Shown here: piece after piece, positions 33,326 to 62,715 of the stretch
Layout: each line of letters starts with the position of its first letter
Position numbering within the stretch: position 1 is the first letter of the stretch
NCBI RefSeq assembly: GCF_024713975.1
Contig: NC_091106.1
Location: 10,147,001 to 10,211,000 of the forward strand
Direction of reading: 5' to 3'
Origin: Paralichthys olivaceus
Lineage: Eukaryota; Chordata; Actinopteri; Pleuronectiformes; Paralichthyidae
DNA: 64,000 nucleotides
Position numbers and translations under genes: made by a program
The notes under the pieces: model-generated
What the model was told of the DNA's origin: nothing
Database searches by the model: none
The model's input: only the letters and a program-made list of their open reading frames with translations

Positions 33326-36187
33326 TCACCCTCTATTATGTAGCAGGAAATGCATTTGAAATATGTCATGGTTTGACAAATGTGATGATGTGGCAGGAAA
33401 AAGGTCAAACTCTCTTGCCTCGTTGGTGGCCTTCAGGCGGGCGTTTATCGCTATCAGTCTCACTCTTTCTGACTGGAGGAAAACAGAAAAAGAGGTAAAT
33501 ATAATCTTTAGTTATATAATTCACAGCAATTTATTTCTAAAAGAGGGCAAAGGCCAACATATTCCGAGGATAAGCAGTCTATCTCCCAGCACCTTTAGGT
33601 GTTTGATGTGTTTTTCAGTGGCGGTGGTCGTAACAGTAGACACCAGCTTTTCCTTAATCTCCTCCTCCAGCTGCTGGATCTCCCTCCACATGATCAACAC
33701 CTGGAGCCTCTTGACTTGCACACTGTCGCTGTGGCTGAGAGAGGTCCCACTGTCCGGCAAGCCTGACAGAGACGCATTTGTCCAAACACAGAGGAACACA
33801 AGCATGAATGCACTGTAGTGACTAATGCATGTGGAGCTGTGTGTTTGTATCTATGTGCATACACACCCCTGCAGACATCATACAGTCACAGCTGACTCAC
33901 GGACACTACAACACTCGCTTTATGTCTGATGACATGACAAAGTGATTATTTGCTCAGTCTATCCACAGACTGAACAAATGTGCTGTTGCCCTGCAGGGTA
34001 ATAAACAGTACAGCTAATGCTTGGATGTGGTTTACCAATGATTACATGTACCAATGTAGTCTTGAGACTTACTCTTCATGGCACTGTCCTCTGGGCCTGT
34101 GAGAGCTGGAACATTGTGTGATTCATTTCGGACTCTGGGATTAAAAAAAGAACAAATATGCTTAAACTAATAGAATGGACCATATGTGTGTGTGTGTGTG
34201 TGTGTGCGTGTTTAGAGAGATCCTGGCAGTACCGTTTATTCTCCTGTAGAGCCCTCCTAGCCTCCTGCTCCAGCCTGCAAACCTCTTTTTCAGCTTCATC
34301 CAGCTCCATTTCCATTTCTTTGCATCTGCCAAGATCTTCAAGTGAAACATTCAGCAACTGTGACATAGGAACAACAACAACTGTCAATTATGTCCAGGCC
34401 TCATGATGCTCTTTACATTGAAATGTAAGTGGAACTATATTACAGGTGGCAGTCCTGGTTCAGTTCCTAATGGACATGTGGCCTAAAACTGAATGACAGG
34501 CCTTGTAAAGTTTTATCTTTAGTCCTTTTAACTGATCATGATTTTAACTTTTAACTGATGCAGTTTTTTTATATTACTCTAATTTTGTAATTTTAAAATG
34601 TTGCAACATCAGAGATTATTTTTCTTTTTTTCTTTCATGTATTTATTTATTAATTAATACAGTTGTATTTAAATGTACAGTATACTGAATATATGTGCGG
34701 TGTACTTTACCTGGTCATGTGGTGCAGACTGTGAATCCATCATGTGGTTGACATACAAATCATAATCTGTCTGGAAGATAAAAATATAAACAATATTTGT
34801 TTATATTATTACATGTGTGGTGTACAGATATCCAGCTATGTTAGCATATGACATTAAAGTTACTGTGATATACTAGGCACTATTAAATTATACATTTTGT
34901 GATATGCATAAATAAATAATAAAGCATAATCCAAGTTCTTCATCGTTGTATCCTGCCATGACTGGATAATAATGTCAACCTGTCTACTCGATACAACATA
35001 TGAATACCAAGCAATGAACAAAACATGTCTTACTCTGACATATTTCTTATGAATGACGATAATGGACCTGTTGCCCTCTGACAACCTCCCACCTGACACA
35101 TCCTGACTGGGGTCCAGTGGTTGCTCCACTTCCACACGCTACACCAGGGACTCACTCTCTCTTAGCGCTATTACGTCTTATGGCACATGCTAAAAATGTG
35201 CTAGTGGGTACAGAGGAAATGGAAAAACCTTAATTTCCCTCAGGATGCGTCCAAATACTGGCGAGCTTTCACATACATCATCAAAGACGTCACTGAACAC
35301 CGCAAGGCGGTCTCTGCTGGGCCAGCTCTGCACTGACAGCTTCTTCAGCTCCTGGATATGACAGGAACACACACACACACCACACATCATTAGCAAGTTA
35401 AAATGTGCGTGAGAATCTGTGCATGTCTTTATTCATGCACCTTCTGTAAGAGTGTTGAGAGGACATTACAGAATTACCATCTCATTCAAAATGGACAAAG
35501 TGGAAAGCCTGAAAGTTAAAAACTAAAGTGTAAAGTGATGGTTTGTGTGCATCTCACCTTTTGTAGCTTCCTCTCGTGCATTTCTGCAACATTTCTTCCA
35601 GCCCAGAGGTCCTGCTTGGCTATAAATTCCCTGCAAAACCATTGTTTTGTCTTAAGATGGTCTTCATTATTCAGTTCTCCGTGGTCAACATGACTTGAGC
35701 AAAATTGTTGTTTCCCCTCAGGATCGGATGAGGATTCAGGTTTTTTCTGGGAAGAAGCTCTCAGCTTGGACGGCACAGGGTTTGAGGAACAATGAACCAT
35801 CTCAGGTACACAACCATCTTCTCTTCTGCCTGCATGTGGTAAGCGATCAGTCTGGTCTTGTCTCGACTCCAACACCTCAGACTCTACCAAATTAGTGCTG
35901 GCAGTAAACTCTGAAGGAGACTCTCTCATTTCTTTGTCCCTCACAACAGTCAGTGTCTTTATTTGTCTCCGCTGGACTGTCAGAGGCTTTAGGGTTTCTC
36001 CTTGGCTCTGGGACATCCTCCAGAAAGGCTGCTTTGTGTCCATATGAGGCCGGTTCGGGCTGCGGGGCCCCAGATGACCTGAGCAGGAGGTCAGGGTGTC
36101 AGCCCTCTGAGCAGCCTCAGCAGCCTGCAGCAGTCTGTGGACGTCGGCCCTGAAGCTCCCAGGCTTCGGCCTGCTGCTGCTGGACAT
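33326..36187 (-). CDS. Coiled-coil protein with TSNAXIP1_N-like segment, probable C6orf118 homologue
   Basis: Exons (minus): 36187-35558 (exon acceptor at about 36190), 35351-35229, 34770-34711, 34357-34233, 34134-34073, 33762-33593, 33472-33326 (stop TGA), 438 aa. All phases close. The first 210 residues are Ser/Gln-rich and low in structure (MSSSSRPKPGSFRADVHRLL). Exons 3-4 give the recognisable part: RLAVFSDVFDDVCESSPVF, GRILREIK, TDYDLYVNHMMDSQ, which I associate with the TSNAXIP1_N type of C6orf118. Exons 5-7 are coiled coil (EMELDEAEKEVCRLEQEARR; EIQQLEEEIKEKL). The neighbour pde10a is also C6orf118's neighbour on human 6q27, which supports orthology. The function is not established; relatives are linked to cilia and testis. 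A longer start at 36250 is open, but an acceptor (TCTTCAG) directly before the chosen ATG and a non-coding exon ending at 36773 favour 36187. The donor after 35229 (GTTTTT) is weak. Confidence 0.7.
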
Positions 36188-36683
36188 GACTGAAGACACA
36201 GATTCATTCAGTTGTGATTCACCGAAGTGATCACCTAATGTATAAGACATTACACACTATAAATACATACATATGCATCATAGCAGGCATGAGATGTTGC
36301 CATTAAGCTATAGATCATTTCAATAAACTGCATTTACAGAAAATATAATAAACAAATATATTGTTTAACTGAATTAACTAACATACAGTGGGTGACTTTG
36401 AAATAATAAATTGATGTTATAACAACAGAAACATGTGAAAACAAACTATAGTGAATCCAGACAGTTCCCAAACAAACCACTTCCGCGTTCGTAAGGCACC
36501 ACAAAAACAAAACGAGCGTCGTATTTTTTTCTTTTGCGTGATTTAAGTAAATGTGTTAATGCGCAACTGGAGCGCAAAAACAAAGTGGACATAAAGAAAG
36601 GATAAGTAATAATCCCACCGGTTATCAAACTGTGTTTTACATCACGACTGAAAATCTTCCTTCATCAGTGTTTCCTCTCCTCG

Positions 36684-36697
36684 GTTGCCAGGGAGAC
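36684..36697. promoter_or_regulatory. Imperfect RFX X-box near the C6orf118-like promoter
   Basis: GTTGCCAGGGAGAC matches the X-box pattern GTNRCCNNRGYAAC at 12 of 14 positions. It lies in a CpG-richer stretch (36480-36830) just downstream of a likely non-coding first exon whose donor is at 36772. RFX sites are usual in ciliary genes. Confidence 0.35.
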
Positions 36698-36773
36698 CGA
36701 CACGCGTAAGCGTTGCGTTTAGAGCCTCGTTAATAATCGGACCCAAGAGCTTTAAGTTGCGTGTGATCTCACC

Positions 36774-36840
36774 TGAACCTGCAGAGACAAGAAACGGAAG
36801 TAAAAACCAGGACGCGTTTGACACGTAGTGCAAAGACAAC
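36774..36840 (-). other. Likely 5' UTR exon of the C6orf118-like gene (3' end at 36773)
   Basis: On the minus strand a good donor (GGTTCAG|GTGAGA) ends at 36773 and would join the acceptor at about 36190, three bases before the start codon. The 5' limit of this exon is unknown. Confidence 0.35.
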
Positions 36841-37269
36841 CAAGGATTAATGAAAGGACAATAAGAAGAAAAGCAACTAAATAGGAATCAGCTAACTAAA
36901 CTTCCAGCAAGTCACGAGTTAAATTGTTGTGGCTGACTGATAAAACTCACGTGATTAGAAAAGATATATATATTTTTTATGCTTCAATTATTTGATATGT
37001 ATGATTCAGTCCTTGAAAAATTCAAAAATCAGACACAGTGGAGTTTATTTTAAAATCTAAACTCTCCACCACATAGAACCATTACCCTCATTGTCACGTT
37101 TAAAAGTCTTTAAAATCAATTTTCATTGATTTTAACATGTGCTGTTAATTTTCTACTATTCTTTCAGCCACGGATTCCTATATGTTTCAATGTGTGTTCT
37201 TTGTTTTAAATCAGTTTGCTGTGTTTTAGTATGTTTGTGTGTTATCTGTCCCTGCTCGTGTATATTATT

Positions 37270-37350
37270 TGAAACTTTTTAAATTCATTTTTTCCCATCT
37301 TGACCAGAACTAAAAGAGATATTGTATCTCAATGTGACCTTTCTGGTTAA
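37270..37350. repeat. LINE 3'-tail-like fragment
   Basis: TATTGTATCTCAATGTGACC...CTGGTTAAATAAA is the sequence that ends many fish LINE copies. Confidence 0.5.
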
Positions 37351-37519
37351 ATAAAATAAGTAGAGTATAGTGTCACCATCTGCCAATACTTTTATTCCAC
37401 TTTGTTGTCTTATGTTGAGCATGATGCGTACTGGTGTCTCACAGAAAAGGGTGTTCACACCATAGACTGTATATAAAGAGGTTCACACACAAAGTGAAGC
37501 TGATTCACCAGGCTTCTTC

Positions 37520-37652
37520 TTAGTCATCCATATCATTATTAGTGAACCCCCACCCCCCTGGGACTGAATAACCAGTCTGCAAGTCAGCAGACTCATCACT
37601 GCTGCTGCTGCTGATGTCAGTACCATCATCTAAGTTCATCAGATCATCTGAC
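37520..37652 (-). other. Exon-like acidic open frame, unassigned
   Basis: After a plausible acceptor (CTCTGGATCCAG) the minus strand reads G + 43 codons rich in Ser and Asp, including SDDLMNLDDGTDISSSSSDE and ending NNDMDD, then a stop. It fits no gene I recognise. Its phase would allow splicing from the pde10a exon that ends at 43573, but nothing else supports that. Confidence 0.25.
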
Positions 37653-39418
37653 CTGGATCCAGAGGCAAAACAAGGTGACAAGGTTAAAAAATGGTTTCCA
37701 ACACTACAAATGACAGATCCGTGTTTTGTGAATTCATTAATATGTAAAAAAGAGTGACCAACAAACACAAGTCGTCTTATTTTGTGGTAGCCTGCCCAGA
37801 CGTCTCCCTGTGACGAATCCTTTGCGCACAGTAACCCAATTACCAGATGAATCATGTAAACATTGGTTATAGGGGAAATCCTGTAAATGCTTTAATCAAA
37901 CTATTATCTTAATTGGGTTATTCACAATGATTGGCTTCTTGTGTGCAAGTAAACACACAGTCATGAGTGAAGCCGGTGCTGGAAAACAGAAAAGAAGAGG
38001 AGAAGAGGAGTGAGACTCAGCCTTGGGGCTGGAATAGCCAGAATAGGAAAGCACCCAGATGGCAAAGCTGAGCTGAAGGAAAGAGACAGTGTAACATGTT
38101 ATGCTTCATTGAAACAAATAGGGCTACATGATGGAGTTGGCATTCATTGTGATGTCCACTAACGTTTGATGAAATGATGATTAGGAGGATGCCTGGAGAG
38201 CTGAAGCATTTGCCTGCCAACTGAGCTTGTTGTGTAGATGAAAACAACCTCTTTATTGTATTCTATATAAAAAAGATAAAAAGTTGTAGATAACTTTATG
38301 TCTCTGTAGTAAATTTACCAGTTATTAAAATGTTGTTAACAGATAATGATCACACGTGTTGCTGAAATAAAAATGTGCCTGTATCTATAAATGTTATAAA
38401 AATGCATAACTGTAATTAACCACTTTAACTAGGGAAACCCTGGGCAAAGAAATAAAGAAACGTGGTGTGATGAATCATCCGTCCAAATTAATTTTAATTG
38501 GGGAAAACCCAGAGGACACCTTCTAACGTCAGTCGCTTGCATCTAACACTGGAGCGGGTCTGAAGTGGTGGTGGGCAGCCATCTTGTGGAAATGAGTAGG
38601 TTTCATTGTTCGTCTGAGAGATGACAAGCGTGTTCAGACAGGAATATTTGTACCATGTGCTGCAAATTTGTTTATATGCTGATATAACATATTAAAAGAC
38701 AACGACAAAAAAAACTGCTACCACATCCTTTGAGAATGAGAAGAAGGGTGACATTTAGGACTGTTTGCGAAATACAAACTGACACTGTAAGAGCCACTTG
38801 ATGGGGCCATGGTCATGTGACAAAATTCTTAAATTATTCTAAATATTTGTATAATTTGACAGATAGTCAATTTGTTTGTCCCACTCAAAACTAAGGAAAT
38901 ACATTATCAATATTGTTTCTGCAGCCCTACCAAAACAATAATATGAATGACATATTAGTTAAATACATTAAATACCAGTATGTTTCAAACAATAAGTGAA
39001 GAATGATCTGACACACAGGTGTATTTTTCAGGTATTTAATAAAAGTCATTTGGGCTTCTGCTCTTACATTTACAGTTGAGACATTCCTCAATTATTCTGG
39101 ATAACAGTAACATGTCGAGACCGTTTTGTTTATCTGGATGTTTCACTTTGTACAAAACAAAAAGGCCAACATTATTTTTCTTTGTATAAAAAATATAAGT
39201 TAATTTAAATTTAACTCTAATTAAGAAAATAACAATAGTAATAAGAGCAATAATAATAATAATCGTCAATAATAATAATAACGCTAAAGTTCATGAGCTA
39301 AACATAGTGCAGACGATGGGATATAACTGGTGCTGAAAAGTAGAAGGGACAGTGCAGTGTAATGGACTTAACCATGTTCTCAGGTGGGGTTGGAATGGGG
39401 GAAAGAGACAGTCGAAAT

Positions 39419-39451
39419 CACTCTCACTCTCACTCTCTCTCTCTCTCTCTC
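39419..39451. repeat. (CT)n microsatellite
   Basis: CTCTCACTCTCACTCTC followed by a pure CT run. Confidence 0.85.
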
Positions 39452-40529
39452 ATACACGCACACAGACACACAGTCAGAAAGCACACAACTGCCATTCAGT
39501 TTAGCACCATCAGAGTGAACAACTCAGTCTGTACAAACTATTTCCTAGGCTGTACATAATATACACCTATTAACCGCATATGCAAAACTATATATAAACT
39601 TCAGTTTAGGTGCATGCTAATTGTTGCTCTTGGTTGAAGCTCACTGGAAGCAATTCTTTAAAAGTAAGACAGAGCACGTCGTGGAAACCGACGATGCACT
39701 CTCACCCACACGGGGCCACCACCGAGGATCTGCAACCGACAAAACATTCATCAAAATGTACATTCACACCATTAATGGGGGGTGGGTGGGACGTAGGGGA
39801 TGGGGGAGCCACAGTACCAGTCGGAAAAACAAATGATTTGAGCAGTACTTTCATTCTTGAAGAGGGACTAAGTCCACTGGAATGACAGTTTCAGACAAAA
39901 AAAAAAAAAGTGTCCTTTTGAAGATCTTGGGAACTCATTTGAAAGAGTCTGAAAAAAGAATTTAACCCCTGTGCACGGCGTTGGGAGACAGTGTCAGGGG
40001 AAGATTTTATTTTACCCCGGTCGTGGGTATGAGAGGAGCGTCACATCCAACGTCAACCAACCGTTGTTTATGTTGCAGTCCCAGAAGAAGACACATACGA
40101 TGCACTTTAGCTTAACAGGTGAGACGGTGCAGGAGGATATGAAGCTGACCAACAGTTCTGCTGCGGCGTCGGCCCTGAATCAACAGCAAAATGACAAAAT
40201 GAAAGTTCAGTGTCGTCACTACAGCTTTGAACCAGCAAGGACACTCGCTTGTGTAAGAGAAAGAGAAACATGTGAGAGTGTGTAGGCTACTTATTCCACA
40301 CTGCACTCTTTGAAACCCTTCACCAGGTTTTAGAGAAGGAGGATTTCTGGACATGACATATACAACAGTTATTCACCTGTTGTTGCAAACAAACTAATCC
40401 TTATAATCCACAGGGACATTTGTGCGGTACATTTATTTTTAACACTTAATCTACAAGAAAGCAAATTGTGATTTTCGCTTCTCTTCATTGGCTTCTAGAA
40501 TTTTAGTGATTTTATTGTTGACTTTCAAG

Positions 40530-40650
40530 GCCTTGCTCTCCATCCCACAATTGGTTTTAATTGTTTGCCCTAATAAAACATGTTTTTTACTTGTAAAGCA
40601 CCTTGTAACTGTGTTTTGAAAAGTGCTATATAAATAAAGATTTCTATTAA
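40530..40650. repeat. Retroposon tail-like repeat fragment
   Basis: TTGTAAAGCACCTTGTAACTG and GAAAAGTGCTATATAAATAAA are landmarks of a widespread fish retroposon tail, here in the opposite sense to the one at 25675-25755. Confidence 0.55.
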
Positions 40651-41751
40651 CTCAATTAAAAATGTGAAGTTTAATTCATGAAAGTGATTTTTGATGAATA
40701 AAAGTAGATAATTCACAATGTGATAGTGGTGTAAAAATATTGTTATGACAGTGGAGACTCAGTAGTACGCAGTGTTGTCTGACTATAAATGACACGAGCA
40801 GTGATTCTATTTGTGCATCTTTTTGTCTCGTGACCTCCCTCCACCAAACATTATGACTGCTGGCCCTGGGTCAGATCCTGTTGATCAGAGGGGAGTCCAT
40901 GTATTTCTACAGCAGGTTCCTAAATGTCATGGGGAGCTGGGGGGCAGTGCTGAGGGGTCCCACTGGGGAGAAACATTGTGACTCTCTTGTGACTGCGTTC
41001 ACAAGTGTCCACATTATCTAACTCCTCTCATCACAGTTCATCCATATTTAGTTTTATATGCTGCAGGGGGGATTTCTGCAATCTCCACCTAGGAATAGGC
41101 TGTATCACTTTATTCAAGTACTGCAAAGGATTTTTGCTCAAAAAGTGATAAAAGAAAATTAACATTCTGACGCCCACCTTCTCAATAAGGTGGCATTATA
41201 CCATACATCTGCTCTACACATTCCTTCTGTCTCTGGGAACACCTTGCCGAAGTAGTGCACATACGATAAACCCTACCACAGAAGGCAAACAGTACCATTT
41301 CAAAAAAACAAAAAGAAAGCCTGAACCGACAACAAGATTTCACATATCCTAGCCTGTGAAAGGTTCAGAGTAAGGCCTCTGCAAATACAAGACCATAAAA
41401 GAATCAGCAAAAATAATAAGATACATATAACAACCAAAATAAAACAACCATAACAGCACAGGTCCATTCTACCAAATGAATTCCCAAGCTGAGTGGACGT
41501 AGGGTGATGGGTTGAAGTCCCTCAGCCCCATCAGCTGTCTGTCAGTCTCTGGGATTGGTGAAACCGCCAGTGTTGACACCTCCGTCACCCAATGAGGTAA
41601 CTGTGTGTGTTTTTGTTTCTTTTAAAGTCAAGTCGCCTTTAGCTGATCCGTCTACCGCTGACACATGTAGGTTCTTCCTCCTGCAGGAGTTCCAGGTCTG
41701 TGGCAGGACTCAGGTTGTGTTCCTTTGGTGGGCCAGAGACCCCTTTGGTCG

Positions 41752-58014
<16,263 letters not shown>

Positions 58015-61000
58015 TATCTAGTTTGACAGTCATAACTGAAAAAGAACACAAATGAATAAATCAGGGAAAACAAAGCAATGAATTTGACAAGTGTAATGTT
58101 AACTGGGCAAGTTGATGATATTCATGTTGCATGTGAGCAGGGCACTATTTCAGTCCAGAGCTCAGGCACCAACATCTGTGTTGTATCTATATATTTATAA
58201 TGCATTTATTAACATTTGTATCCCTACATTTGTGCCTTAGTCTTGTCTCCTGCTGTGATTTGTAAATTGCTTTTGATTGTTTTCTATTGTTTGCCTTCAA
58301 TGCTTAATTTCTTCATTGAAAGGTATAAAAATAGTTGATTATTATTATGACTGCAATAAACATCAGTGGGATTGTTTTACACGTTACTTTGCATTTCCCA
58401 TTAATCATATTATTAACATTTCCACGGGATCTCTCATCTCTACAGAAGAGCTTCTCTGCTCCCAGAGGTATTACCTCTGCCAGGATATGTGGGTCCCACC
58501 AATACTAAATGTTCCTCCTGGAGGAAATGGTCACCAGACACTGTTTGTACCATTGCAAGTCCAATTACAGTCTGGCAAACCACCTCTGCAGGCATCTTGA
58601 GAGCAGCGGTCCCAGTGGAACCACAGGGTGAGCACTGATCATTGTGTCCACACACTGAATGTGTCTAAAAGGCCAAAAAGTAACAGGAAGCTTGTATTTG
58701 CAGGTAAAAATTCAGACATTTCCAGTGCGAAGGCAGGTGACCTTTAAATCCGACCAGTTCCGGGAGTGTCTTACAAGTCAACATGTAGGTGGAGGTCAAG
58801 CAGGGCTCTCATATTCCTGCTTCTCCTTGAAACTGTATTGTATGTTGGGCCGAGCTCTTCCTGCAGGAAGTGTGTAAGAAAATTCTCTCTGTTGTGTGAC
58901 CAGCACCTTTAACAAAAATATATAAAACTGACACCCTGCCTGCCCCGTTTTGCAACAATAACATCTTTGTTTCATCAGATAAGTGTCAGGGGATTAACTC
59001 TACTGATACACCTCCCCTGGGGCTGAGAGGGAAAGAATACATACGGGTGTGTGCATGTGTGTTTTATTGCTGCGCAGTGTGTGGTCAGCCACCAGCACGG
59101 GGACAGAGACCAGTAGCCTGCTCTAACGCCACATCCCATATTTTCAGGGAGCTGCAGTGCTTTCAGTAAACACAGCAGGAGAGGGCCGACATATTCTTAG
59201 AAAATGCACCTGCCTGTTCACAACGCACTCAACTCTAAACACAACTGTCAAGCAACTCAGGCTGAACAGACCTTTTCTGGTAACTCCATCCAAACGTTTC
59301 CTGAACCCTAACAGCCTCCATCACAGGGTTGTTCAGGTGTGCAGCTCTGTGACGTACAGTATTAAGCCGACAGGTAGTTGATGTGGATGCATGCTTCTCT
59401 GCCTTGTAAAACAAAGCTGAGTGGGCAAAGCTTCTCTGAGGATTAACAGCTCAACGGGTTCACGTATGTGACCATAATTCCGTTTACTGCCGATAATTGT
59501 GCTTAAATAGCCACTTTTGCATATTTTGTTTGAAAAAATTTGAAAGAGCGTTTTGCACCAGTGTGTCAGTTGAGACAGAGGAGCCGGCAGCTAAAGCAGA
59601 GAAAAACCCTCTTGCACATCATTTTTAGAAAAGCAGAACAAACAGCAAAGTTGAAATAAATGGATCCGCCTGACGTCACATCACACAAGAGCAAGAGCAT
59701 CACCATGTCACATGACATTAAACCAACAAGATGGCTGCAAGCGGAGTTGTTGTGTATAATAAAATCCTTAAAATGCATCAGTGACCGATTTGGACTGACA
59801 AGAAGAAAAATCGTGACTGATGATATATAGTTATTCATTTAAACATTTCACTGCTGAGGCTGAATGTTGTTCAACGTGGGTTTTGGTGTTTATTTAACTG
59901 CTTCCTGATAATTATCTGCACCTTTGAAAGTTAAATGAAATTTTTGTTTATCCAGGCACCAACACACAAAGCCTGTGGTTCACATACAGGTCTGTGCTGA
60001 ACTGTTTGATAAGATGTGGTGATGAATGATTTGAAGAATTAACAAGACGATACCATCAGCTCTGAGCTCAGGCCTTCCACCGAGAAGAAAAAAATATCCC
60101 CCAGTCAGCTGAGTCTAATGTGCACGATACTTGATGGGCGCTTTATCGATCTGCCGCCACAGTCTCCCACGGGACGGGCAGCTAGCAGTGACGCAGCGCT
60201 CAATACGAGTTGACCTAGTGGTCGTCCTGCTGCATGGAGGACCTGCAGCTGCCGACAGCAGCAGTCGTCTTCATCTCAGCTCAGCTCTCTTCACCTGCAC
60301 AATCGTCCTGTCATCTGTACGCAGGTCTCTCTTTAAACAGAGATTCCAACATCAACCAGACTTCCTTTTTTTTTAAATTTAAAACTAACTATAGTTATAA
60401 TTATTAGAAGAAACTTTTGGTTTAGCAAGACTTCAGAGATTTTTCTCTTTCCGTGGTATTCAATGTCAAAATCTGTATCTGAATGAATAAACATGCAATA
60501 ACCCACAAAATAAGAAATAGTCATTTAAAATAATTAAATATGCAGCATCAATATTAATTATTATGAGTTAATGACTAATCTAATCAGACTCTGTGTGTGA
60601 ATGTGTAGAATTTATAGGCGACGAATAAGATTTAGAGGCTGGAATCTTCAAGTTTGACCAATCACATTTGTGCAGGCTTTGGTTGCCTGCAGGTAAACAG
60701 TCTGTGTGGAGAGCAAAAGACCAAAATGCTCATTGGCTACATCAGCTTTTTATTTGATCTGCATTCATATAGAGATAGCTGTCAATGGAGATGATCCAAA
60801 ATGTTGTCTGGACCTAAAGCAGCTACACATCACAAATGTTTGGCTTGGACAGTAAACTGTACGGCCTGGATATCTGCTGTCTACACAGGAAGTGAAAAAT
60901 ATAGACTGTTCCCCCAAGAGGTTAATTCGTCAAGTTTCAAAGCCCCAAAATTTGGTATCTGTTGCAGCCATAGATGTAAGGACACCCACTTTGTGTTTGC

Positions 61001-62167
61001 CAAATACAGTCACTTAAGGTTGTATCTCAGACTTCACTAGCAAATCAAATTTATTTAAAATTTTAAGCATTTGAAGCAGAATCTACTGAGCGCTGCACAT
61101 GGGTCCTCCTCCTCCTCCTCCCCGTGATGGAATGCCCTGCAGGTGAGACAGCTATCTTATCACAGTGGAGGGGGGTATGAGTTTCTGCCACACAAGCGCA
61201 TCTTTGTTTCCTTTGTGACTTCCACACAAACACGTCTGAGAAACAGTATCAGCTGCTTCACAGCTCGGCCCAGCTCTTGCCCTCCAGAGAGAAAACTGGA
61301 GACTCACAAACACGCGTCTTAAACACAAGGTTCTCCTTTTTTAACCAGACGTGGCAGCCTGACCTGTCAGAGATCATCAGCTTTGAGAATGAGGCTCTGA
61401 TCAGGAACATTTGCAGATTCTGCTCATTCACTTGTCAAGTGCTGAAGTGAGTAGTCAACAGAAACGTTTGACTATAGATTAATCACTTATTAACTTGACT
61501 TATTGAACAATCTGTATGCAGCCTCTCACCTTTGAGACCAGACTAAAGCTGTGAAAACGTATACTATTCTCTAGCGTTTCATTAATTAAATGATCTAGTT
61601 TGGAAATGATTTAATCTTTCAACAAGAATATAAGGGTTGCTACATATACACTGCTCTGTGTGTGTGTGTGTGTGTGTCTGTGTTGCATGAAGCATATACA
61701 ATAGCGAGAGTCGTCTGCATGGGAGCAACGGAAGGTTTGAGATTCATCAATTACCCCCCCATGGCAGCGTGTGGTGTAAACATTGCCGGCGACTGTGGTC
61801 AAGAGAGGTGCAATGGTCAAATGATCCATGTGTACTCTGCTCTTTAGCTCACTGCTGCAACAAACCACCCTCTCACTTTAAAGCAGAAACTCGATATGTA
61901 AATGTAACGGCACAAAAGTGTAATTCAGTTAGGATGAGAAGACATGTTGCCACAGAGCAGTATCAAGTGTGCAAGTATGTTGGCTTTCTCTAAAATTAGA
62001 GGCTGCTTTGCAAAAACAAATCCTCACACACACTTGTGTGTTTACAGACAAACTGTGTTATGTAATCCAATGTTGTCCATCATATGATAAGTGAGAACGG
62101 CACTGGCTGCAGGGACAGCTTCCAGGAAGCAGTGGGTATCTTACTGATGATCACATGATGACAGGAC

Positions 62168-62194
62168 CTGCTGCTGCTGCTGCTGCTGCTGCTC
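62168..62194. repeat. (CTG)n trinucleotide repeat
   Basis: About nine CTG/GCT units outside any recognised exon. Confidence 0.9.
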
Positions 62195-62570
62195 TCATAT
62201 GCTGCATTAAAGCAGCAGAGAAATTGTGGTAAATAAATCTACAAGTCAAGTCTTCCCAACACAGTGACCATTCAGCTGCGTGATGACCCAGAAATTAGAC
62301 GGTGCTTGTCACATGAGCGGAAACAGACACTGAGAGGCTTCAGAGTGGTGCCCAAGTGTCTGCTCACAGTGGTCTAACAGAGGAAGTGGACTCAAAGAGA
62401 TATTACTGATGTAATGTAAAGATCAAGCCCGAGAGACATGAGGTATAATGAGAGAGCTGTCAGGCTGATTACTGATGATTTCACTCCGAGTCTGGTCGCC
62501 GCTCACACAGCTCAAGAAATTAACTGTGGAGCTAGTGGCTGAATATTGATCGATACTGTATTAAGTTATG

Positions 62571-62715
62571 ACCTCCACTAAGAGGGTTATGACTCTGTCT
62601 GTTTGTTGGAGCGGGTCCAGATAAACAAGCAGATCAAGGATTTTTTTTTCACTCTCTTTAACATGGCAAAATAGGGCATTGGCCCTGGCAGAGGTTTGTG
62701 ATCTTGGACCATCTT
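62571..62715 (+). repeat. Dispersed teleost repeat relic (same family as 57060-57400)
   Basis: ACCTCCACTAAGAGGGTTATG, GCAGATCAAGGATTTTTTTTTCA and GGCATTGGCCCTGGCAGAGG appear in the order known for this fish repeat; the middle is deleted. Confidence 0.55.

Larger units (their letters stand above)
37660..41751. other. Region downstream of pde10a, probably including its 3' UTR
   Basis: No other gene is supported. The long repeat-poor stretch from about 39000 to 41751 next to the pde10a stop is best read as pde10a 3' UTR; a variant poly(A) signal (ATTAAA on the minus strand) is at 39035-39040. A CT microsatellite lies at 39419-39451 and a retroposon-tail fragment at 40580-40650. Confidence 0.4.

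Noticed and set aside
58277..58600. A 107-codon plus frame near 58.4 kb with an acceptor-like CTACAG
   Set aside because: It has no matching donor or partner exon and no family resemblance.
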